DNA of 49,957 nucleotides from Saccharopolyspora spinosa NRRL 18395 (GTDB lineage: Bacteria > Actinomycetota > Actinomycetes > Mycobacteriales > Pseudonocardiaceae): contig NZ_GL877878.1 in NCBI RefSeq assembly GCF_000194155.1, positions 1,659,597-1,709,553 of the forward strand, in the 5' to 3' direction. The position numbers were made by a program, and so were the translations under genes. The notes below the pieces were generated by a model. The model was given only the letters and a program-made list of their open reading frames with translations, had not been told where the DNA came from and searched no databases. Below are positions 8,192-16,634 of the stretch, piece by piece (position 1 is the first letter of the stretch; each line of letters begins with the position of its first letter).

Positions 8192-10420
8192 ATGACTACT
8201 GGCCATGCCGGGTTCGACCGGTTCATCGAAGGCGTGGGCGAACTGGTCACCGATGGCACCGTCGTGCCTGCCTGGTCCCCGGATGGCAAGTCGCTGGCCT
8301 TCCTGGACGGCACGGCGGAGGAGCGCACCGGGCAGCTGGTGGACCTCGAGTCCGGGCGCAGCGGCCCGCTCGTCGCCGACGTGACGGCGCTGCGGGACGC
8401 GGTCCGCGCGGCGACTGGGCAGACCCCGGCCGGAAAGGGGCTTCCGTTCGACCACATCGGCTTCGCCGGCGCCCGGCAGTTGGCCGCCGCGGTCGGTTCG
8501 GTGCAGGTGACGGTCGATCTCGACAGCGGTGAGGTCGCCGAGGTGCCCGCGGAACGGCCGCTCGACGTCCACCTCGAATTCGCGGACAGCCTTCGCCGGA
8601 CACCGAAGGAGTTTCTGCGCACGGTGCCGTTGGTCGACCCCGCGAAGGCCCGGGAACTCGCTTCGCCCCAAGGGGACGCGTTTATCTCCACAGTGGACGG
8701 AAACATCGTGCTGCGGTCGGTCGCGGACAACCGCGCGGTGCCGCTGACCACCGACGGCACACCCGAGCACGAGTACCGCTTCGACCTGGTCGACCCAGCC
8801 TTGGCCGTCCTGGGGCTCGCGTTCGCGGTGTGCAACTGGTCGCCGGACGGTTCGCGGCTGGCTGTCCACCGGGTCGACAACCGCGGGGTGCACCAGTCTC
8901 CCCAGATCCACCACCTCAAACGGGAGGACGAGGTGGTCCACCGGTACCACGGCCAGGCCGGTGGCCGGCTCGAACGCACCACGCTGCACGTGCTCGACCG
9001 GTACGGCCGGGCGCCGGTGGAGCTCGATCTCGGCGACACCACCGACACCTACCCCGTGCACGCAGCCTGGCTGCCGGATAGCGCCCAGTTGGTGGTCTTC
9101 GTGCTGAGCCGCGATTGCCGCCGGGCCGAGGTGTTGCTCGCGGACGCGACGACCGGTAAGACCCGCCGGCTGTTCAGCGAGGAGGGCGAGACCTTCCTGC
9201 GGATTCACCACGACGTGTACTTCGGCCGCAAGATCGGCCTCTTCGCCACACCGGATGGCACCCGGCTGCTCTGGCTGTCCGAACGGTCCGGCTGGAAGCA
9301 CCTGTACCTCTACGACCTCGACGGCACCCCGATCCGGCAGCTGACCGAAGGGGAGTGGCCCGTCGATTACGTGCACCGCGTGGACGACGACCACGTTTAC
9401 TTCACCGCGCACCTCGACCAGACCCGGCCCTACGACGTGCACCTGGCGCGGGTCCCGCTCGCCGGTGGCCCGGTCGAGCGGTTGTCGGACCAGCCGGGGG
9501 TGCACCGGATGATGTTCGCGCCGACCGGCGAGGTGCTGATCGACACCTGGTCGACACCCGCGGAAGGGCCGCGCAGCGTGCTGCGGCGGGCGGACGGTTC
9601 GCTGGTCTGCGAGTTGTCGGCGGCGGATACGTCCCAGCTGGACTGGACGCCACCGCGGCAGTTCACGGCCACCGCGGCGGACGGGGAAACCGAGCTGTGG
9701 GGTGTGATGTTCTTTCCCGCCGATTTCGACGAGACGAAGCAGTACCCGCTCGTCGAATACGTTTACGGCGGTCCGCAAATAGCGGTGGCACCGCATTCGT
9801 CCGACGGTTTCTACACCAAAAAAGTCCTCGCCCTTGCGCAGCTCGGTTACGTGACCTTCGTGGTCGACGGGCGGGGCACTCCTGGGCGTTCGAAGGCGTT
9901 CCACGATGTCGTCTTCCGCGACTGGACTGCGGGTCTGGCCCCGGATCACGCTGCGGTAGTCCGGCAATTGAAAGAACGGCACACGTTCCTCTCCGAGGCG
10001 AAGGTCGGCGTTGTAGGGGGTAGCTGGGGTGGGTACACGGCGTTCCACCTCGCCGCCGAGCGCCCGGATATCTACACCGCGGCGGTGTCGTTCGCGCCGG
10101 GGTTCGACCCTTATTCTTCGGTGCTCTACGAATGCTACTTGGGTTTCCCGCAAACCGACCGGGACGCCTACCGAAAAGCCGAGCTGTTCCCGCTCGCCAC
10201 GCAGCTGTCGTCGGAATTCCTGCTCGCCTGCGGAACGATCGACCACGCCACCTGGACCGACAGCATCAAGATGTGCGAGGCGCTGATCCGGGCGGGGAAG
10301 GAACACGAGTTCGTTGTCCTGCCTGAACAGCCGCACGGCTTTGACGCGGTGCACGACAGCTACTTCTGGCGCAAAGTCGCCGCCTTCTTCCGCGCTCACC
10401 TGCAGGAGGGGAACCGATGA
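8192..10420 (+). CDS. S9 family serine peptidase (prolyl oligopeptidase / DPP-IV-like), copy 1
   Basis: The 742-aa product has an N-terminal beta-propeller region (about 20-480, with WD40-like 'AWSPDGKSLAFLDG') and a C-terminal alpha/beta hydrolase. The nucleophile is Ser611 in 'GGSWGGYTAF'; Asp684 in 'CGTIDHATW' and His715 in 'QPHGFD' complete the triad. The family cleaves short peptides, often after Pro or Ala. There is no signal peptide, so it should act in the cytosol on imported peptides. ATG 8192 follows GAGGAGACGAGCC. Its stop overlaps the start of the DUF885 gene by 4 bases (ATGA), so the two are translated together. A paralogous S9 gene lies at 14240-16615, also near a DUF885 gene. 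Confidence 0.9.
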   Translation: MTTGHAGFDRFIEGVGELVTDGTVVPAWSPDGKSLAFLDGTAEERTGQLVDLESGRSGPLVADVTALRDAVRAATGQTPAGKGLPFDHIGFAGARQLAAAVGSVQVTVDLDSGEVAEVPAERPLDVHLEFADSLRRTPKEFLRTVPLVDPAKARELASPQGDAFISTVDGNIVLRSVADNRAVPLTTDGTPEHEYRFDLVDPALAVLGLAFAVCNWSPDGSRLAVHRVDNRGVHQSPQIHHLKREDEVVHRYHGQAGGRLERTTLHVLDRYGRAPVELDLGDTTDTYPVHAAWLPDSAQLVVFVLSRDCRRAEVLLADATTGKTRRLFSEEGETFLRIHHDVYFGRKIGLFATPDGTRLLWLSERSGWKHLYLYDLDGTPIRQLTEGEWPVDYVHRVDDDHVYFTAHLDQTRPYDVHLARVPLAGGPVERLSDQPGVHRMMFAPTGEVLIDTWSTPAEGPRSVLRRADGSLVCELSAADTSQLDWTPPRQFTATAADGETELWGVMFFPADFDETKQYPLVEYVYGGPQIAVAPHSSDGFYTKKVLALAQLGYVTFVVDGRGTPGRSKAFHDVVFRDWTAGLAPDHAAVVRQLKERHTFLSEAKVGVVGGSWGGYTAFHLAAERPDIYTAAVSFAPGFDPYSSVLYECYLGFPQTDRDAYRKAELFPLATQLSSEFLLACGTIDHATWTDSIKMCEALIRAGKEHEFVVLPEQPHGFDAVHDSYFWRKVAAFFRAHLQEGNR

Positions 10421-12102
10421 CCGGGGCGGCCACTTCCGCGCTCACGCGGATCGCGGACGACGCATGGGCCCACGTCGTGGGGACCGAGCCCCAGTTCGCG
10501 CTGAGCATCGGCCAGTCGGTCGGGCAGTTGCCGCACGGGTCGTTGGCGGAGGTACAGCGCGAGGCCGCAGTGGGCCGTTCGATCCGGGACCGGCTGTGCG
10601 AGATCGACCCGTCCGAATTGACCGCGGACGACCGGAACACCTTCGCTCTGCTGGAACACCTGGGTGCCGAGTGGAGTGAAGCCGAGGAAAGCTGGTGGTG
10701 GCGGTTCCCGGTCGCTCCCTACCAGTCCTACTCACTCGCTTTGCACGGGAATCAGGTGCTGCGGGCTTTCTCGCCCGCCGGCTCCGCCGACGTCGACCGT
10801 TGGCTTTCGTGGGCGGCTGACATCGCCGCCTGGGTGCGGTGCGCTCGGGAGAAGCTGGCAGCTCAGGCCGACCGCGGCTGGGGGGTGCCGAAGGCGGCCC
10901 TCGACGGTTTCGCCGCCGCCGTGCGCGGACATCGCGCCAGCGCCACGGATTGGCTGGCGCTGGACGACATCGGGAAACTCGGCACCGCCGATCGCGGCCG
11001 GTTGACCGACGGCGCGGAGAGAATCCTTTCCGGCGAGATCCTTCCCGCTTTCGACGCGCTGCTCGAATACCTGACCGGGTCGGCCTGGGAAAGCGCGACC
11101 GACCAGGTCGGTCTGTCCCAGTACCCCGGCGGGGAAGCGGCATACCGGAAACTGGTCGAAAGCACTGCAACGTACGCCGTCTCCCCGGAGGAAGTGCACG
11201 AACTCGGGCTGGCACAGGTGGAACTCCTGGACGAGCAACTGGCCCGGGTACGCGCGGAGGTGGGATTCGACGGGGGAGAGCGCGAGTACCAGCGGCTGCT
11301 CGAAGCGGACTCGCGCTTCCACGCGACGACGCCGGAAGCGGTCGAAACCACCTACCGACGGCACATCGACGTGGTGGCACCGGTCGTCGGTCGGTGGTTC
11401 CGCGTCACTCCTCAAGCGCGATACGAGGTCCAGCGGCTCGCCCCGGCCCTCGAAGCGGGCATGTCCTACGGCTACTACGAACAACCGACCGCGCGGAACC
11501 CGGTCGGCCGGTACCGGTACAATGGGTCCGGTTTGGACACTCGTTCGCAGGTCAACGCTGCGGCGCTGATCCTGCACGAACTCGTTCCCGGGCACCACTT
11601 CCACCTCGCGCGGCAGGCCGAGGACACCGGCCTGCACCCCATTCGCGGCAGACTGGCGCCGATGATGCTGGGGGCGTACACCGAAGGCTGGGGCGAGTAC
11701 GCGGCGTCGCTCGGTTTCGAGATGGGCGTGTACGAGGACCCTTGGGACCGGTACGGGGCTTACCTGCACCAGCGGTTCGTCGCGCAGCGGCTGGTCGTGG
11801 ACACCGGGCTGAACCTGTACGGGTGGTCGCTGGAGAAGGCAGGGAAGTACATGGCGGCCAAGACCATGGAATCCCCGGCGCAGGTTCGCACCGAGACGCT
11901 GCGCTACTCGACGGACCTGCCCGGCCAGGCCCTCGGCTATCGGCTCGGCTGGCGCAAATTATGGCAACTACGGGAACAAGCCGAATCCGCCCTGGGCGCC
12001 ACGTTCGACATCCGCGACTTCCACGATCTGGTTCTCGGCGCCGGCGCCCTCCCGTTCACCGCGGTCGAAGACAACATGAATCGATGGCTCAACGACCGCT
12101 GA
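10417..12102 (+). CDS. DUF885 protein, putative metal-dependent peptidase, copy 1
   Basis: This 561-aa DUF885 protein carries the family signature 'HELVPGHHFHLAR' at residues 387-399, an HExxxGHH-type motif that looks like a zinc site. Further down are 'YTEGWGEYAASLGFEMG' (second Glu-rich helix) and 'YSTDLPGQALGYRLGWRKL', both typical of the family. A peptidase role is likely but inferred; DUF885 members are poorly characterised. There is no signal peptide. It is coupled to the S9 peptidase by an ATGA overlap with GGAGGGG before the start, so both should be made in equal amounts and may act in sequence on the same peptides. A second DUF885 protein is at 18143-19831. Confidence 0.85.
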   Translation: MTGAATSALTRIADDAWAHVVGTEPQFALSIGQSVGQLPHGSLAEVQREAAVGRSIRDRLCEIDPSELTADDRNTFALLEHLGAEWSEAEESWWWRFPVAPYQSYSLALHGNQVLRAFSPAGSADVDRWLSWAADIAAWVRCAREKLAAQADRGWGVPKAALDGFAAAVRGHRASATDWLALDDIGKLGTADRGRLTDGAERILSGEILPAFDALLEYLTGSAWESATDQVGLSQYPGGEAAYRKLVESTATYAVSPEEVHELGLAQVELLDEQLARVRAEVGFDGGEREYQRLLEADSRFHATTPEAVETTYRRHIDVVAPVVGRWFRVTPQARYEVQRLAPALEAGMSYGYYEQPTARNPVGRYRYNGSGLDTRSQVNAAALILHELVPGHHFHLARQAEDTGLHPIRGRLAPMMLGAYTEGWGEYAASLGFEMGVYEDPWDRYGAYLHQRFVAQRLVVDTGLNLYGWSLEKAGKYMAAKTMESPAQVRTETLRYSTDLPGQALGYRLGWRKLWQLREQAESALGATFDIRDFHDLVLGAGALPFTAVEDNMNRWLNDR

Positions 12103-12152
12103 CGTGCTGTCTGCGCGACTCCCGCCCATGCTGAGCAAGATGTGAGGGACTC

Positions 12153-12638
12153 GTGGCCGCCTTGGGGTCTGTAGTGCTTTCAAGAGAACAAATCGAGCGT
12201 ATCGAGCGAGCGTGTGATGAGCTCGCCTGGGAGCGAGTGGACGCCTTTTCGATGGCGGTAGCCCGGGCGCTGAACCTGACCGTGTACGACCTCTACGAGC
12301 AGCCCAGCCCGCAGTCCGGCACCGAACGCGAGGGCATCGCCGAGCTGGAGACCGCCGTGATCGCGGGGCCTGCCCTGGCCATCGACGACCCGCCCAGCCC
12401 CCTCGACACACTGGCGCGGGCGGTGGCCACGGTCGCCGAACTGCAACGGAAGTCGCGCTACGACCGCTCCTCGGCGTTGATGCCCGACCTGCTCGCCGCC
12501 CTGCACACCGCCGCCCAGGCCCGTGCTGGCGCCGCCGAGGCCGAGCGGGCGCACGGGTTGCTGGCCCGGCTTGGGCTCTTGAGCGGCTCACCTTCTCTCC
12601 CAGAGAACGAAAGTGAGCATCCCCTCAGCGTCGAATAG
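12153..12638 (+). pseudogene. XRE-type regulator, N-terminally truncated
   Basis: The sequence begins within the recognition region of an XRE helix-turn-helix ('LSREQIERIERA', then 'VARALNLTVYDLYEQ') and continues into an Ala/Leu-rich helical C-terminal domain ('LARAVATVAELQRKSRYD', 'LPDLLAALHTAAQA'-like) as in actinobacterial XRE regulators with helical-repeat tails. The first HTH helices are missing or scrambled. The GTG at 12153 gives 161 residues, shorter than full-length relatives. Its target and ligand are unknown. It follows the DUF885 gene by 50 bases but does not look like part of that operon. Confidence 0.5.
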
Positions 12639-13045
12639 TCAATGATAGTGACCCCGGCGTGCGACACCGAGGAAACCGAGGCTGACGAGAAACGCGAGGG
12701 CTGCCAGATACACGAAGTACCAGGACTCGTTACCCATGCTCGCAAACCAGGTAAGCAGGACCGAAGAGCGACAGGGCGACGTTATACGGGATACCGATGC
12801 CGCTCGCACGCATTCGCGCAGGGAACCGCTCTGCCATCACAGCTGCGAGCACAGAGAACACGCAGGCAGTCAGGGCAAGGAAGGCAAGATCGATGAAGAG
12901 GGCGCTGACCCATGAGTCGTTGAGTGCCAGAGCCAGAGGAACTATGGCAACCGCGCCTCCGAACGAGAAGACCAACGCAAGCGGCGTTCGACCGATCGAG
13001 TCCGAAAGCCTTCCGAACAAGGGAAGGATGACAATGCCGGGTAGA
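12639..13045 (-). pseudogene. MFS (metabolite:H+ symporter type) C-terminal remnant
   Basis: Minus-strand reading from about 13045 gives 'LPLFGRLSDSIGRTPLALVF', the MFS loop signature, then transmembrane segments and 'AERFPARMRASGIGIPYNVA', typical of the MHS group. A frameshift near 12735 separates it from the last helix 'WYFVYLAALAFLVSLGFLG' and the TGA at 12639-12641. About the last third of a transporter is present. Its N-terminal side is replaced by the IS256 fragment at 13068. It resembles in type, but is not the same as, the intact MHS transporter at 33573. Confidence 0.75.
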
Positions 13046-13067
13046 CGGCGGGGATCTCACCCGCCAT

Positions 13068-13430
13068 TTACCCGGCAATGGACACCCTTTTCGCTGACCG
13101 ACCGTTCCGTGAATTCCCGGTCCCTGCCCCTGCAGGGTCGCCTTTCTCGTAGCCGAGATGGTGGGTCATCTCCGCTTCCAGCGCCCGCTCCAGTACAGCC
13201 TTGGTCAGCTGGTTGAGCAATTCCTGAATACCCAGCGAACCGCCATTCGCCTGGGCGTCTTTCACAAGCGCGTCCAACTTTTCCGGCGACAGCGCACCGG
13301 CGAGGATCTCGCCCGCGTTCGACTCAGAATTCGAATCCGATGCGTCCTGCATCACGAATGAACCTTTCTTGGGAGGACGGCGCCCTCCCGATCTTGGACC
13401 ATCCGCGGCTTACACAGCTGGCATGACACG
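13068..13430 (-). mobile_element. IS256-family 5' end (transposase N-terminus and terminal repeat)
   Basis: The minus strand encodes the first ~95 residues of an IS256 transposase from about 13355 ('[20 protein letters not shown]', 'GYEKGD', '[13 protein letters not shown]'), cut off at 13068. The upstream side ends in CGTGTCATGCCAGCTGTGTAA (13410-13430 read in reverse). This matches 13 of 21 positions of the terminal repeat at 3904-3930, so it is probably the other, imperfect, terminal repeat. Together with the 3' half at 3904-4040, in the same orientation, it brackets about 9 kb. The middle three quarters of the transposase is missing. Confidence 0.75.
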
Positions 13431-13661
13431 GCCCGGCCCCTTGGACTCCAACGCCTCCACGCCACCAGCCACCCACGCGCGGCGCCATGCCCGCGCAGAC
13501 TTCGCTGAGACCTCAAGCTCTTTCGCCAACTCCACCGGCGAGGCTCCTCGCTCGAACATCTTCGCCACCCGCCAACGAACCTGTTCACGCTTGGCACGCG
13601 CCGCCGGGCCAGTACCGCCCCCATCCGCATATCGCACAACCAACCTTGCCCGGAAATCCAC
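13431..13661 (-). mobile_element. IS630-family transposase N-terminal fragment
   Basis: The GTG at 13661 opens an IS630 N-terminus: 'MDFRARLVVRYADGGGTGPA', 'KREQVRWRVAKMF' and a winged-helix segment 'VSAKSARAWRRAWVAGGVEA'. It stops after 'LESKGPG', exactly where the IS256 terminal repeat begins, so the IS256 seems to have inserted into an IS630 copy. The remaining IS630 sequence is not found in this window. Confidence 0.75.
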
Positions 13662-13700
13662 AATAGACCAAGACGATACGCCGACCCTGAAGCGACAAAG

Positions 13701-14243
13701 TCAGTAGTTGACGATGTGAACGGCCCGGATCTCGACCGGGTCGGCTAGCAGTTGCCCTCGGAGATACTCGACCGGCGCGTCCGGCAGCGTCGGAGCCCGG
13801 TGAATCTCGCGGACGACGTCCATACCGTCGACCACTTTCCCGAACGCGGCGAAGCCCGCGCCGTCCGCGACACGGGTACCCCCGAAGTCGAGACCGGGGC
13901 TGTCGGCCACACAGATGAAGAAGCTGGCCGCCGTGCCCGTTCCCAACCGGCCCCTGGGAAGGGACACGACACCTTCCGTGTGCGCGATACCGCTCTGCTC
14001 GGTCGATTCGTGATCGAGCGGTTCCCTCGGCAACGCACCTTCGGCGATGGCGGCCTGCACGATCTCGATCACCGGATCGCCGTTGTCATTCTGCGGTGTG
14101 ACCGCACGCTGGAATAGCCCGCCCGCATAGCTTCCGTCTCGGACATAACGGAGAAAGTCGCCCGCGGACAAGGGGGCTCGCCCTTCGTCTGCGTCGATGT
14201 GGATCTCGCCGCGATCGGTCGCCAGGACGACGCGGGTAATCAC
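13701..14243 (-). CDS. Cyclophilin-type peptidyl-prolyl isomerase
   Basis: The 180-aa product has the cyclophilin order: 'DRGEIHIDADEGRAPLSAGD' at the start, 'GLFQRAV' (the F-x-R of the active site), 'SFFICVADSPGLDFGGTR' (the S-Q-F-F-I-like strand) and 'AFGKVVDGMDVVREI'. It departs from housekeeping cyclophilins at 'QNDNGDPVIEIVQ', where F-M-I-Q-G-G-D is usual, so substrate range may differ. It has no signal peptide. The GTG start at 14243 overlaps the TGA of the upstream S9 peptidase (GTGA), a sign of translational coupling. Since prolyl peptidases act on trans Xaa-Pro bonds, a coupled prolyl isomerase could speed turnover of Pro-containing peptides; that is an inference. Confidence 0.8.
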   Translation of the reverse strand: MITRVVLATDRGEIHIDADEGRAPLSAGDFLRYVRDGSYAGGLFQRAVTPQNDNGDPVIEIVQAAIAEGALPREPLDHESTEQSGIAHTEGVVSLPRGRLGTGTAASFFICVADSPGLDFGGTRVADGAGFAAFGKVVDGMDVVREIHRAPTLPDAPVEYLRGQLLADPVEIRAVHIVNY

Positions 14244-16615
14244 GCGGTCTCCCGCGTCACAGGAGCAGCCGCGTTCGCCATGATCTTGGCGGCTATGATC
14301 TCGTTCAGTACCGATCCCATCTTCACCCCACGAGGCGGCGTCTCCCCGAAAAGGTGCGTGACGAAGTAGTCGAACCGGCGGCGTGTGCCATACCCGGTCA
14401 TGTCGTGCCCGGCGTTCGGCAGGAGGATCAGATCGAAATCCTTGTCGGCGTCGATCAGCGCCTGCGTGAGCTGGAACAGGCCGGCGGGATGGCAACCCCA
14501 GTCATTGAGCCCGTGCACGAAAAGCAGCTTCCCGGTGAGCCCCTCCGCGTAGGTCCGCGCGGCCTGCTCGCGATAGTGGCCCGCCTCGTAGTCCCCGTGA
14601 TAACGCTCCCCCCAGCCATGCCAGAACAGCCGCTGGTCGTAGTTGCCGCCGCCAGCCACAGCGACGGAAAAGAATTCACCACGCCGAAGCGCGGCCAGCG
14701 CGGTCGCGTAACCACCGCCGGAGAAGCCCGTGATGCCGACTCGGGACAAGTCCATCGCGGGGTAGCGCTCCGCGAGCTGGCGGATTCCGGCGATGTGGTC
14801 GTCGATGTCGGAGGCCGTGTGAGCGGCTCCGTAGGAGGCTTGCCGGAAGTCGCGTTCGCGGTTCGCCGTGCCGCGGCCGTCGAGTACAAGTGCGAAGGCG
14901 CCGAGGCGAGCGAAGGCGGCCGTATCGATATAGGCAGAGGTCTCGACGTAGTCGATGAACGGCGCTTTTGGCGTCCATGAGACCTGGGGGCCGCCATAGA
15001 TGTGATCGATCACCGGGTAGGAGGAATCGGGGTCGAAATCCACCGGCTTGAACAGCAGGCCGTGGACCTCGGTCTCACCGTCCGCGGCGAGAACGGTCAC
15101 CGATTCGGGCCATTCCCAGTCCGCGGGCAGGCCGATGTTCTCGGCGACCTCCAGCTCGGCCAGTAACTCGCCGGTCCGGGCGCGCAGCACGCTGCGCGGA
15201 AGCCGGTCGACGTACGCAACCGTTTCCACGAAATACCGGCCGTCCGGGGAGAAGCCGGACACCCGTTCGGTGTCGGCACCGGTTAGCATCCGCAACGCGG
15301 TCAGGCTGAATTCCCTCGGCCGCCAGACCTTGTGGTCCCCCGGTTCGTCGGAGAGAACACGGAGGTTCTGACCGTCGAGCGAGGCGATACAAGGCTGGCG
15401 CAGGTATGGGTCGTTCTCGTCGAGGCCGCCGGCGAGGAACCGGACTTCCCTTCGTTCCGTATCGACGCCGAGCAGCTCACGCACCTGCCAGTCACCCCTG
15501 GTGATCGAGTTCCTCAGGTCGCCCGTCTCGAGGTCGTACAGGTAGAGGTGTCCCCGGCCGGTCCGCTCGGAATACCAGATGACCTCGTTCGTTCCGGGAA
15601 GGTGCTCGACCAGTGCGGGGCCGTAAACGTTGACTCCCAGCTCCAATGCCTTGTCCGCCATTTCGGAGAAGATCACTCTGGTCGAGCCAGTAGCGATATC
15701 GAACGCCACGACGTGGGCCGCCTTCTCGCCTCGCTCGATATCGACGAAATAGGCGATCTTGCTGTCCGGCGACCACCAGGCGAGCTGCCCGGCGAAGATC
15801 GTGTCGTTCATCCGCACCGCGGGCAGCCGGGGGTACCTGGCTTCGATCTGGCGGCCCGTCTCGGCTTCGACGGCGATCACGCGGAACTCGGTGACCTTCG
15901 GATCGCCAGGGAGACTAGTCCGGTTGGTGTGGATGACCGGCCGGGCGCCGTCGCCGTCACCGGGGACGAAATCGACGAGGGCAAGTTCGGGCACATGCCG
16001 TTCGTCGGTCTGCACGGTGAGGAAGTACCGCGAGTCGGGTGACCACAGTCCTTCCGGCGGCGCGCCCGCCGCCACCCGGAAGGCGCGGGCGGCCAGCGGG
16101 ACGCTCGCGTAGGCGTTGGTCTCCGAACCATCCGTGGTCAGCCGACGTTCCGCCCCGGTTGCGCCGTCGCGCAGCCAGAGATCGTTGTCGCGGACCAAAA
16201 CGGCGGTCGTTTCGTCCGGTGCGACGGCCCACTGGGTGGCGGCTGACTCACCACGATCGCTCAGGACGTCGTCATCCGGAAGATAGGACCAGATCCGGCC
16301 GTGAAACTCGAAAATTGCGCGCACCGGATCGACCGTGAAGTCCAGATTCGTCAGATCGGCGTACTCGCTGTTGATCCGGGTCTTCAGTTCGGTCTCGAGT
16401 GCCACGAAGAAAGGGGCCAGCGTGACCGTGGCGAAGTCGCCGGTACCCGCGTCGACGATCCTGACCTCTCGCCCCTCGTCGGAATGACGGTCGTACCAGA
16501 ACTTCCCGGTACGACCGATCCAGCGCGGATGCACCGTCGCGTTGCGCACGAGCTTGTTCGGATCGGCGAGCAGGTCCCGGATGGTTTTGTAGCGGCTTTG
16601 CCAGTCGATGGTCAC
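14240..16615 (-). CDS. S9 family serine peptidase (prolyl oligopeptidase / DPP-IV-like), copy 2
   Basis: The 791-aa product has a DPP-IV-type N-terminal propeller ('WSPDSRYFLTVQTD', 'YSERTGRGHLYLYDLETGD') and a C-terminal hydrolase with Ser632 in 'GFSGGGYATA', Asp705 in 'HGLNDWGCHP' and His737 in 'NAGHDMTG'. There is no signal peptide. GTG 16615 is chosen because AAAGGAGAGG lies 5 bases upstream; longer frames run into the MFS gene. It lies 19 bases after that MFS gene and overlaps the cyclophilin gene by 4 bases, so it sits in the operon DUF885-MFS-S9-cyclophilin. The two S9 proteins of the window differ in length and sequence and are not a recent duplication. Confidence 0.9.
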   Translation of the reverse strand: MTIDWQSRYKTIRDLLADPNKLVRNATVHPRWIGRTGKFWYDRHSDEGREVRIVDAGTGDFATVTLAPFFVALETELKTRINSEYADLTNLDFTVDPVRAIFEFHGRIWSYLPDDDVLSDRGESAATQWAVAPDETTAVLVRDNDLWLRDGATGAERRLTTDGSETNAYASVPLAARAFRVAAGAPPEGLWSPDSRYFLTVQTDERHVPELALVDFVPGDGDGARPVIHTNRTSLPGDPKVTEFRVIAVEAETGRQIEARYPRLPAVRMNDTIFAGQLAWWSPDSKIAYFVDIERGEKAAHVVAFDIATGSTRVIFSEMADKALELGVNVYGPALVEHLPGTNEVIWYSERTGRGHLYLYDLETGDLRNSITRGDWQVRELLGVDTERREVRFLAGGLDENDPYLRQPCIASLDGQNLRVLSDEPGDHKVWRPREFSLTALRMLTGADTERVSGFSPDGRYFVETVAYVDRLPRSVLRARTGELLAELEVAENIGLPADWEWPESVTVLAADGETEVHGLLFKPVDFDPDSSYPVIDHIYGGPQVSWTPKAPFIDYVETSAYIDTAAFARLGAFALVLDGRGTANRERDFRQASYGAAHTASDIDDHIAGIRQLAERYPAMDLSRVGITGFSGGGYATALAALRRGEFFSVAVAGGGNYDQRLFWHGWGERYHGDYEAGHYREQAARTYAEGLTGKLLFVHGLNDWGCHPAGLFQLTQALIDADKDFDLILLPNAGHDMTGYGTRRRFDYFVTHLFGETPPRGVKMGSVLNEIIAAKIMANAAAPVTRETA

Positions 16616-16634
16616 GATGGCCTCTCCTTTCGAT

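Noticed and set aside
7049..10399. Very long minus-strand open frame (over 1,100 codons) opposite the PucR and S9 genes
   Set aside because: It is the mirror of G/C-rich coding DNA on the plus strand; the product is His/Arg/Val-rich with no domain, while the plus strand encodes an intact S9 peptidase.
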